Positions 6,145-12,769 of a stretch of 14,672 nt of DNA are shown here, piece after piece; position 1 is the stretch's first letter; every line of letters begins with the position of its first letter. Origin of the DNA: Bacteroidota bacterium. GTDB lineage: Bacteria; Bacteroidota; Bacteroidia; Cytophagales; Cyclobacteriaceae. Where the stretch lies: positions 1 through 14,672 of the forward strand of contig JAEWLI010000062.1 of the NCBI GenBank assembly GCA_023393375.1, given 5' to 3'. The notes below the pieces were generated by a model that saw only the letters and a program-made list of their open reading frames with translations, did no database searches and had not been told where the DNA came from. The translations under genes and the position numbers were made by a program.

Positions 6145-8571
6145 TTGAATTCTCCTGTGAACGAAACGAATTTTTTAAAGAATACAGAAATATCTGTCGA
6201 AGAAATTTTAAATGATTACCGTGTAGCTTTTCTCAGCAGGCAGGTTAGCCTGATAGGCAGAAAAGAAGTTTTTATGGGTAAAGCCAAGTTTGGGATATTT
6301 GGTGATGGCAAAGAAATACCACAAATTGCTATGGCTAAAGCATTTCGACCTGGCGATTTCAGATCCGGATATTACAGGGATCAAACTTTTATGTTTGCCA
6401 TCGGTGAATTAACAGTACAGCAGTTTTTTGCACAATTATATGCGCATACTGATGCCAAAGCCGATCCGTTTTCATCAGGAAGGCAAATGAATGCACATTT
6501 TGCTACGCCCCTTGTTGACCAGGATGGCAAATGGATTGATCAGACCAAAACCAAAAATACTACATCTGATATCTCCCCTACTGGTGCTCAGATGCCCAGG
6601 TTGGTAGGTTTAGGATTAGCTTCAAAATATTACCGTCAAAATAAAGAGTTGACAGGTTTTACCACTTTTTCCAACCATGGAAATGAAGTGGCATTTGGCA
6701 CCATTGGGAATGCCTCTACTTCCGAAGGTATCTTTTGGGAAGCTGTAAATGCTATTGGGGTATTGCAGGTACCGGTAATACTTGGTATTTGGGACGACGG
6801 ATATGGCATTTCAGTACCTAATAAATACCAAACCACAAAAGGTGATATTTTTAAGGTACTCTCCGGGTTTCAGCGCAACCAACAAGATAATGGTTTTGAA
6901 ATTGTTCAAGTAAAAGGATGGAAATATACTGATCTGGTAAATGCCTATCAAACAGCATCTGATTTAGCAAGATCAGAACATGTACCCACCATCATTCATG
7001 TTACTGAATTAACACAACCTCAAGGGCATTCTACATCAGGATCTCATGAAAGATATAAATCAAAAGAAAGGCTGGATTGGGAAGCTGAATATGATTGCCT
7101 GGTTAAGTTCAAAGAGTGGATTTTACAGAATGGTTTTGCTATTCCTGCTCAGCTTGAAAAAATTGAGGAGGATGTTGCTCACGAAGTAAAAAAGGGAAAA
7201 GACGCTGCATGGGAGGCTTATCAGGAGTCACTCAAGTCATTCCATAAAGAAGCCATTCGTTTGGTCAAAAGGGCAAGTGCCGTTTCAGTGTTCCGTGAAA
7301 AATTGGAAGTGATTGAAAATGATCTGCAAAATAAGCGGAATCCGCTCATTCATGACAATATAGTAGCTATTAAAAAAGCCCTGAGGGTTATGCGTTCGGA
7401 GAATTTCCCAATGAAAAGGGAATTAATCTCTTGGCTTGAAGAAAAACAAAAAGTAACCCATCAAAAATTTAATTCTCATTTATACAACGAAACAACCAAC
7501 TCTGCTTTAAAAATAAAAGATGTAAAACCAGTTTATTCAGACAATGCTGTTGTAGTTGATGGCCGGGAAATCATCAATGCCTGTTTTGATGCTGCATTAT
7601 CCCGCAACCCGCTTGTAATGGCTTTTGGTGAAGATGTGGGCAAAATTGGGGATGTGAACCAAGGCATGGCAGGACTTCAAGAAAAATATGGTGAATGGCG
7701 TGTGGCTGATGCCGGGATACGGGAGACTACAATTATCGGACAGGGAATAGGTATGGCATTACGCGGACTGAGGCCAATTGCTGAGATTCAATATCTTGAT
7801 TATGTAATATTTGCTGTACAAACTCTGAGTGATGATTTAGCCTGCTTGCAATACCGAACCAGAGGGATTCAAAAAGCACCGCTGATCATTCGTACCCGTG
7901 GCCACCGGCTCGAAGGCATCTGGCATTCAGGTTCTCCAATGGGTATGTTGATAAATGCGCTTCGGGGGATTTTCATTCTTGTGCCGCGAAACATGACACA
8001 GGCTGCAGGTATGTACAATACATTGCTTCAATCAGATGATCCGGCATTGATGATCGAATGTTTGAACGCCTACAGGCTAAAGGAAAAAATGCCTGAGAAC
8101 ATAGGTGAATTCAGGATTCCACTTGGTCAACCGGAGGTCTTAAAGGAAGGTTCTGATATCACAATTGTGACGTATGGTGCAATGTGCCGAATAGTAACAG
8201 ATGCTGCGAATCAACTGCAAGAATGTGGCATTTCATGTGAAGTGATCGATGTACAGACCCTAATTCCTTTTGATGTAAACCACACCATTAAGAAGTCTGT
8301 GAAAAAAACCAATCGGGTGATTTTTGCTGATGAGGACGTTTCAGGTGGAGGTGCTGCTTATATGATGCAAAAAGTAATAGAAGAACAAGCTGTGTGGCAA
8401 TATCTCGATGCAGCTCCCGCTACCATTTCATCCAAGGATCACCGGCCCGCATATGGCTCTGATGGTGATTATTTTTCAAAACCTAATGCAGAGGATATAT
8501 TTGATAAGGTATACGCTATTATGACCGAAAGTGATCCGCAGATATTCCCTGATATTTATAATGAAAGTTAA
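6145..8571 (+). CDS. fused alpha/beta 2-oxoacid dehydrogenase E1 component
   Basis: An 808-residue cytoplasmic ThDP enzyme with E1-alpha (~20-330) and E1-beta (~460-790) joined by a helical linker. The alpha half has GRQMNAHF (conserved H118), and GTIGNASTSEG...WDDGYGIS where ordinary E1-alpha has GDG...NN. The beta half has AFGEDVG (catalytic Glu E496) and IWHSGSP (active-site His). It should decarboxylate a 2-oxoacid (branched-chain oxoacid or pyruvate) and pass the acyl group to an E2 lipoamide; no E2 or E3 gene is in the window, so substrate is undecided. A TAA at 6142-6144 blocks any earlier start, so translation begins at TTG 6145 or GTG 6157; the first ATG (residue 44) would remove family sequence. 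It has its own promoter 24 bases upstream, and its TAA directly abuts the stop of the convergent lipoprotein gene. Confidence 0.85.
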   Translation: MNSPVNETNFLKNTEISVEEILNDYRVAFLSRQVSLIGRKEVFMGKAKFGIFGDGKEIPQIAMAKAFRPGDFRSGYYRDQTFMFAIGELTVQQFFAQLYAHTDAKADPFSSGRQMNAHFATPLVDQDGKWIDQTKTKNTTSDISPTGAQMPRLVGLGLASKYYRQNKELTGFTTFSNHGNEVAFGTIGNASTSEGIFWEAVNAIGVLQVPVILGIWDDGYGISVPNKYQTTKGDIFKVLSGFQRNQQDNGFEIVQVKGWKYTDLVNAYQTASDLARSEHVPTIIHVTELTQPQGHSTSGSHERYKSKERLDWEAEYDCLVKFKEWILQNGFAIPAQLEKIEEDVAHEVKKGKDAAWEAYQESLKSFHKEAIRLVKRASAVSVFREKLEVIENDLQNKRNPLIHDNIVAIKKALRVMRSENFPMKRELISWLEEKQKVTHQKFNSHLYNETTNSALKIKDVKPVYSDNAVVVDGREIINACFDAALSRNPLVMAFGEDVGKIGDVNQGMAGLQEKYGEWRVADAGIRETTIIGQGIGMALRGLRPIAEIQYLDYVIFAVQTLSDDLACLQYRTRGIQKAPLIIRTRGHRLEGIWHSGSPMGMLINALRGIFILVPRNMTQAAGMYNTLLQSDDPALMIECLNAYRLKEKMPENIGEFRIPLGQPEVLKEGSDITIVTYGAMCRIVTDAANQLQECGISCEVIDVQTLIPFDVNHTIKKSVKKTNRVIFADEDVSGGGAAYMMQKVIEEQAVWQYLDAAPATISSKDHRPAYGSDGDYFSKPNAEDIFDKVYAIMTESDPQIFPDIYNES

Positions 8572-9239
8572 TTATCTCGCTATATCACGTAAATAAAACT
8601 CGGGGGTCCTTATTGTATTACTTTTTTGTCTTGCCCTGTCCTGGATTTGAATTTCAAAATATAATTGTTTGAGGGAATATCTGGCCATCCACCCTGCAGA
8701 TTGCCATTTATATTTGATCACACCTTCAAGTGTGTTGTTCTTGTTCATTTCCTTACTTAAAAACGGAAGTCGCCCATTGATGTTGGTATTAAATACGGCG
8801 CGGGTGTCCACTTGTGTAAAGTCATCATTAGTACTGGTTCTTTCGTACATTTTAATAAAAAAATTGTAATAATCCTCATTAAAATCTACCCGAAAAGTAT
8901 CCCTGGTGCCATCTGATCTCAGCTCAACTACATATTCATTAGTATTATAAGGAGGCAAATTCGGATCACTTCCATATTTTATCGGGTCACCAAAGCTATC
9001 CAACCTATAATCGTAAGGGTGAAAAGGAGGATATACCATATCACTGGTCAACCCTAGATCTCCATCGCCATCTTCGAAATATATTTCAAACACCAATGTA
9101 TCAAATGCACCTACTGTGGGATTGTCAATAAAATAAACATCTTCAAACCTTATCTTAGGTACATGAGGCAACTCCGGAGGTAAATGGCAGGCAGTTAGTC
9201 GACAATAGATATGATAAATAAAGGTATTACTCTTTTCAT
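8572..9239 (-). pseudogene. lipoprotein gene with a frameshift in its signal peptide
   Basis: An intact reading frame of ~199 codons (9171-8572) has no normal start; its only in-frame candidate is a TTG. Just upstream, ATG at 9239 opens MKRVIPLFIISIV, a lipoprotein signal peptide, and then hits TAA at 9197-9195. In the frame of the body the same region reads LTACHLPPELPHVPK, a perfect lipobox (Cys at 9189-9187). One missing base near 9203-9196 would join them into a normal lipoprotein of about 215 residues. The body contains the acidic stretch FEDGDGDLG and beta-rich sequence; I do not recognise its function, though similar 'EDGDGDLG' lipoproteins are familiar from Bacteroidota. The body keeps an uninterrupted frame, so the lesion is recent, a sequencing error, or a frameshift site. 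It converges with E1 without a gap. Confidence 0.65.
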
Positions 9240-9298
9240 TTCAATAAAATACGATATTTTTAGGGATATAAAAAAGCTCCTGTAAATTACATAAACGT

Positions 9299-10291
9299 AT
9301 GGATTTTTTTAAAAGTTTTAAAAAGAATTTATTTTTAATCAATCCTAACAACTTTAACCATCATGCTATTGACTTGTTCAAATATCAGGCCGAATACAAT
9401 CCCGTTTACAAAAAATATATTCATTATTTAGGTATTCAGCCTTCAAAAATCTCCCGCATCACAGAAATTCCATTCCTGCCCATAGAATTTTTCAAAACCT
9501 TTCAAGTAAAATCAGGGGAATGGCGTGAAGAAAAAACATTCAGAAGCAGTGGCACTACCGGTCAAAAGGTTAGCGAACATTTGGTTGAAGATCTGCAATT
9601 TTATTTAGATACCTCCTGTACTGTTTTTGAAGAATTTTTTGGGCCATTTTCCCAATATGTAATTTTTGGTTTGTTGCCATCGTATCTTGAGCGGGGAGAT
9701 TCCTCGCTGGTATATATGGTAGATCATTTTATTAAAAAAACCGGGCATCCCTCTTCCGGATTTTACCTGTATGAACCCGAAAAGTTGATCCACAAGATGA
9801 AACAAGTCAATGATGGCCGGACTATTCTTCTTTTTGGCGTCACCTTTGCTTTACTCGATCTGGCAGACCAATTCCCATTAAACCTTCCCAACCTGATAGT
9901 AATGGATACCGGGGGCATGAAAGGAAGGAAAAAAGAATTGGTGCGTGAAGAAGTGCATGAGATTTTAAAAAAAGGGCTGAACTGTCAGGTAATCCATTCC
10001 GAATATGGTATGACAGAATTGTTATCCCAAGCTTACTCATTCGGAAATGGCAAATACAAAACCCCTCCATGGATGAAGGTGCTGATCAGGGATATCAATG
10101 ATCCCTTTCACATGGATCCTCATTTAAAACAAGGGGGCATCAATATCATTGATCTGGCCAATATACATTCCTGCGCATTTATTGAGACCAAAGACCTGGG
10201 TAGGGTAAATGAAACAGAAGGGTATTTTGAAGTATTGGGACGTTTTGATAATGCTGATACACGAGGGTGCAATTTGATGATCAGTAATTAG
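9299..10291 (+). CDS. LuxE/acyl-protein synthetase-like adenylate-forming protein
   Basis: A 330-residue protein of the LuxE (acyl-protein synthetase, PF04443) branch of the AMP-forming ligase superfamily. FRSSGTTGQ (81-89) is the Ser/Thr/Gly-rich nucleotide loop, HSEYGMTELLSQ (233-244) is the adenylate-binding motif, and GRFDNADTRGCNL (~316-328) corresponds to the hinge/C-terminal motif before a very short C-terminal lid. Family members activate a carboxylic acid as acyl-AMP; in LuxE the acyl group then moves to an enzyme cysteine. The acid used here cannot be told, and no luxC, luxD or other lux genes are nearby. The first ATG of the frame is used. The gene is divergent from the frameshifted lipoprotein gene (59 bases between start codons) and converges on the small membrane-protein gene. 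No exact TAnnTTTG was seen upstream. Confidence 0.75.
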   Translation: MDFFKSFKKNLFLINPNNFNHHAIDLFKYQAEYNPVYKKYIHYLGIQPSKISRITEIPFLPIEFFKTFQVKSGEWREEKTFRSSGTTGQKVSEHLVEDLQFYLDTSCTVFEEFFGPFSQYVIFGLLPSYLERGDSSLVYMVDHFIKKTGHPSSGFYLYEPEKLIHKMKQVNDGRTILLFGVTFALLDLADQFPLNLPNLIVMDTGGMKGRKKELVREEVHEILKKGLNCQVIHSEYGMTELLSQAYSFGNGKYKTPPWMKVLIRDINDPFHMDPHLKQGGINIIDLANIHSCAFIETKDLGRVNETEGYFEVLGRFDNADTRGCNLMISN

Positions 10292-10390
10292 TAAAATGTC
10301 TGGATTAGGAGGGGTAGGATTAGAGTAATTATTGGCTTTACATAACATATATACCCAAATTCTCTTGTGATTCGGAACATACTGTCAATA

Positions 10391-10419
10391 TCTGCCCCGA
10401 ACAAGTGGTCGTGGGCAGA
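10391..10419. other. G+C-rich hairpin between convergent genes
   Basis: TCTGCCC (10391-10397) pairs with GGGCAGA (10413-10419), continued inward by CGA (10398-10400) and TCG (10409-10411) past one bulged T, giving 10 pairs and an 8-base loop. It lies 100 bases after the LuxE-like stop. It lacks a T tract on the plus strand and is separated by 23 bases from the A/T-flanked hairpin at 10443-10473. It may be part of a 3' UTR or a small RNA; its role is unknown. Confidence 0.4.
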
Positions 10420-10442
10420 ATCAACGGTAAATACAAAGTAAA

Positions 10443-10473
10443 AAAAAGGCTCCTTATTCAGAGAAGCCTTTTT
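10443..10473 (-). terminator. bidirectional terminator between the LuxE-like and small membrane-protein genes
   Basis: AAAAAGGCT (10443-10451) pairs perfectly with AGCCTTTTT (10465-10473), with a 13-base loop. A/T tracts on both sides give U runs whichever strand is transcribed. It starts 18 bases after the minus-strand stop at 10491 and serves the small membrane-protein gene; it can also end the plus-strand LuxE-like transcript. Confidence 0.7.
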
Positions 10474-10490
10474 AGCACTAATTAAAATTA

Positions 10491-10748
10491 TTAATCGTGA
10501 CCACCCACTTTTATAATTTTATTGTACACACCAAATAGTAAAAATGGAGCGGCCCATTGTCCTACAAACAAAGCGGTATCATTTTTCTTCAATATCTTGA
10601 GTATCAAAGAAGCTGTCATTGAACCAATAGAAGCCCATAAAAATACGTCCGATGGCAATTTCGCAGTCTCCTGCTCTATTGTTTCGGCCACAGGCCCTTC
10701 TTTATGTTCGTAGTTGGTTTTGGTTTTAAAATCAGTTTCCATAGTCAT
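10491..10748 (-). CDS. small two-helix membrane protein of unknown function
   Basis: An 85-residue protein. The first ~33 residues are polar and charged (TDFKTKTNYEHKEGP). Two hydrophobic segments follow, FLWASIGSMTASLILKIL and ALFVGQWAAPFLLFGVYN, separated by the charged turn KKND, so it is probably a small helical-hairpin inner-membrane protein. I know similar unnamed short proteins in Bacteroidota but no function. Two in-frame ATGs are six bases apart (10748 and 10742), so MTMETD or METD may be the true N-terminus. The gene is bounded by terminators on both sides (10443-10473 and the csp terminator at 10873-10900), so it is a single-gene transcript. A near-miss promoter, TACAATTTG (three rather than two spacer bases), lies just upstream. 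Confidence 0.65.
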   Translation of the reverse strand: MTMETDFKTKTNYEHKEGPVAETIEQETAKLPSDVFLWASIGSMTASLILKILKKNDTALFVGQWAAPFLLFGVYNKIIKVGGHD

Positions 10749-10872
10749 AAATTTTAGTTATTCAAATTGTACTAAAAAGGAAACAGGGGAAGTGAAGCAT
10801 TGTTTTGGGGAATAAATATATAATTACTAAAAAGCTATTATTAACACGGATTTTTAATAATTTAAGCACAAA

Positions 10873-10900
10873 AAAACCACTGGCATTTACCAGTGGTTTT
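10873..10900 (-). terminator. terminator of the helicase-cold shock gene pair
   Basis: AAAACCACTGG (10873-10883) pairs with CCAGTGGTTTT (10890-10900): 11 pairs and a 6-base loop, followed on the minus strand by a run of six T residues in all. It begins 21 bases past the csp stop codon, a textbook intrinsic terminator. Confidence 0.85.
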
Positions 10901-10921
10901 CCCTGCAAAGTATGCTATTGT

Positions 10922-11113
10922 TTAGTCAACTACTTCTACATTCACGGCATTTAAGCCTTTTCTGCCTTGCTCTTCTTCGAATTTTACGCGATCGTTTTCG
11001 CGGATATTATCGATAAGGCCTGACGAATGAACGAAGATGTCCTCTCCGTTTGCTTTTTTAATAAATCCAAAACCTTTTGAATCATTGAAAAATTTTACTG
11101 TTCCTTCTTGCAT
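10922..11113 (-). CDS. cold-shock domain protein (CspA family)
   Basis: A 63-residue single cold-shock domain. It has the start MQEGTVKFFN, RNP1 KGFGFI (13-18) and RNP2 DIFVH (25-29), the aromatic residues that stack on single-stranded nucleic acid. Length is normal for the bacterial CspA family (about 63-70). Such proteins bind and melt secondary structure in mRNA. It is encoded 31 bases downstream of the DEAD-box helicase in the same orientation, with no terminator between and a strong one after it, so the two are very likely co-transcribed. The sequence does not show whether this copy is cold-induced or constitutive. Confidence 0.92.
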   Translation of the reverse strand: MQEGTVKFFNDSKGFGFIKKANGEDIFVHSSGLIDNIRENDRVKFEEEQGRKGLNAVNVEVVD

Positions 11114-11144
11114 TGTAAACTAAATTTAAAATTGATATTTATTA

Positions 11145-12401
11145 TTAATAAGATAACTTATCCGACTTGAAAACTGTTGGTCTGCTTTTTTGCCAGGTTT
11201 TATTTTTAACTTGGCGGTTGACCGGTTTATTTGAACGTAATGGTTTTTCTTCCACTGAATTAATGGTTGCTGTAGAAGAAGTAAATTCATGATCTTTGAT
11301 CATTTTAATTTCTGAACTCACCAATTTATTGATATCCCTCAAATAAGCCCTCTCCTCCTGATCACAAAATGAGAAAGCCACTCCATTGGCACCTGCCCTG
11401 CCTGTACGGCCAATTCTGTGCACATAAGTTTCAGGTATATTAGGAAGTTCATAGTTGATCACATGTGACAGATCATCTACATCTATACCACGTGCTGCAA
11501 TATCCGTAGCCACCAATACTCTTGTTATGCCACCTTTAAAGTTGCTCAAAGCTTTTTGCCTGGCACTTTGTGATTTATTTCCATGTATTGCCTCTGATTG
11601 AATACCTGATTTGACTAAATCTTTTACTACTTTATTTGCACCATGTTTGGTTCTGGTAAAAACCAAAGCAGATTTGATGTTTTTATCCTTCAACAAATGC
11701 AACAACAGGTTCTTTTTTTGATTTTTCTCAACAAAATAGACCGATTGGGAGATCGCATCAACTGTAGAAGATACAGGATTACTCATTACCTTGACCGGAT
11801 TATGCAACATGGTATTCACCATTTTTACAATTTCATCTGGCATGGTAGCTGAAAAGAGTAAAGTCTGTTTTTTAGCTGGCAACTTAGCCCACACTTTTTT
11901 GATGTCGTTTACAAATCCCATATCCAACATCCGGTCAGCTTCATCAAGCACAAAATGTTCAATATCACTTAAATGAATATAGCCTTGATTCATCAAATCA
12001 AGCAACCGACCAGGTGTAGCCACTAAAATGTCTATTCCTCTTCTTAATTGATCAGTTTGTGCTTTTTGTGAAACACCACCAAAAACCACTGCATATCTTA
12101 AGTCTGTGAATTTTCCATAAATAGCAAAACTTTCTTCTACCTGAAGTGCAAGCTCCCGAGTAGGTGTCAGGATCAATGCCCGTAATTTCTTGCGGGAGGA
12201 TTGATTTTTCGACATGATTTGTATTATTGGAAGCGCAAATGCAGCAGTTTTTCCTGTTCCGGTCTGTGCACAACCTAAAAGGTCTTTTCCCTGAAGTACT
12301 ACCGGTATCGCTTGTTCCTGAATGGGTGTAGGATTTTCATAGCCTTCTGCTTGTAGAGCTCTTAAAAGTGGCTCTATCAACTCTAAATTCTTAAATGTCA
12401 T
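11145..12401 (-). CDS. rhlE: DEAD-box ATP-dependent RNA helicase, RhlE-like
   Basis: A 418-residue RNA helicase with all core motifs in order: Q motif (PTPIQEQAIP, 25-34), Walker A AQTGTGKT (45-52), PTRELALQ (80-87), TPGR (129-132), DEAD (153-156), SAT (184-186). In the second RecA-like domain are VATDIAARGIDV and HRIGRTGRAG. After the core comes a short basic tail (KPVNRQVKNKTWQKSRP) typical of RhlE-type enzymes that bind RNA nonspecifically. It unwinds short RNA duplexes in ribosome assembly, mRNA decay or cold adaptation. The gene precedes csp by 31 bases. The upstream gap holds a possible promoter (12531-12524) that would give a leader of about 115 bases, long in the manner of cold-regulated genes. 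RhlE and other DEAD-box subfamilies are hard to separate by eye. Confidence 0.9.
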   Translation of the reverse strand: MTFKNLELIEPLLRALQAEGYENPTPIQEQAIPVVLQGKDLLGCAQTGTGKTAAFALPIIQIMSKNQSSRKKLRALILTPTRELALQVEESFAIYGKFTDLRYAVVFGGVSQKAQTDQLRRGIDILVATPGRLLDLMNQGYIHLSDIEHFVLDEADRMLDMGFVNDIKKVWAKLPAKKQTLLFSATMPDEIVKMVNTMLHNPVKVMSNPVSSTVDAISQSVYFVEKNQKKNLLLHLLKDKNIKSALVFTRTKHGANKVVKDLVKSGIQSEAIHGNKSQSARQKALSNFKGGITRVLVATDIAARGIDVDDLSHVINYELPNIPETYVHRIGRTGRAGANGVAFSFCDQEERAYLRDINKLVSSEIKMIKDHEFTSSTATINSVEEKPLRSNKPVNRQVKNKTWQKSRPTVFKSDKLSY

Positions 12402-12523
12402 GTATTATGTACTCTCTGTTAAAAAGGAAGGCTATTAAAGTATCAGTATTTTTAATATTGAAGCAAAATGTAGAATTCCTTTGTTATTAATGGTTATTAA
12501 ACCAATGTTTTATTTATTTGGTT

Positions 12524-12531
12524 CAAAATTA
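12524..12531 (-). promoter_or_regulatory. possible -7 element upstream of the helicase gene
   Basis: On the minus strand this reads TAATTTTG, matching TAnnTTTG, about 123 bases upstream of the helicase start codon. No TTG lies at the usual 19-20 base spacing (the nearest is 32 bases away), so this is a half-supported promoter. The rest of the 368-base gap between the helicase and cca starts is very A+T-rich, with no gene that I can support. Confidence 0.3.
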
Positions 12532-12670
12532 AATATAATATTTGATGAAAGCACTATATTTTTCAATTATAAAGTTGTTATCATAGTTCATTAATTCGCA
12601 TTTACGTTTGTGTTTTATATTCTATTGATCCACGTGAATTTATTTCATCATAAACCCATTTAAACATTTT

Positions 12671-12700
12671 TTGATTGCCATAATTTAAATGTTACCTTTG
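12671..12700 (+). promoter_or_regulatory. Bacteroidota-type promoter of the cca gene
   Basis: TTG at 12671-12673 (within a TTTTTTG run), a 19-base spacer, and TACCTTTG at 12693-12700 fit the consensus exactly. Transcription would start near 12706-12708. That is downstream of the ATG at 12689, ruling out that codon as the start and leaving a leader of about 63 bases before the ATG at 12770. Confidence 0.7.
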
Positions 12701-12727
12701 CATAGGCCATATGGGCGCATAAGTAGT

Positions 12728-12769
12728 AACCCGGCAACTGGTAATTATCTGAAACCCGGGTGTAATTAT
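12728..12769 (+). promoter_or_regulatory. structured 5' leader of cca with duplicated motif
   Basis: ACCCGG (12729-12734) is complementary to CCGGGT (12756-12761), which could fold the leader into a hairpin ending eight bases before the start codon. The same stretch also carries two direct repeats, AACCCGG (12728-12734 and 12753-12759) and GTAATTAT (12741-12748 and 12762-12769), as though an ancestral ~25-base segment had been duplicated. Whether either structure affects translation is not known. Confidence 0.35.

Noticed and set aside
8572..9171. The TTG-started 199-residue reading frame as a complete soluble protein
   Set aside because: A lipobox and signal peptide lie directly upstream in two frames, showing that the start has been lost.
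12689..12769. Upstream ATG for cca (MLPLHRPYG...)
   Set aside because: It overlaps the -7 element TACCTTTG and precedes the expected transcription start.
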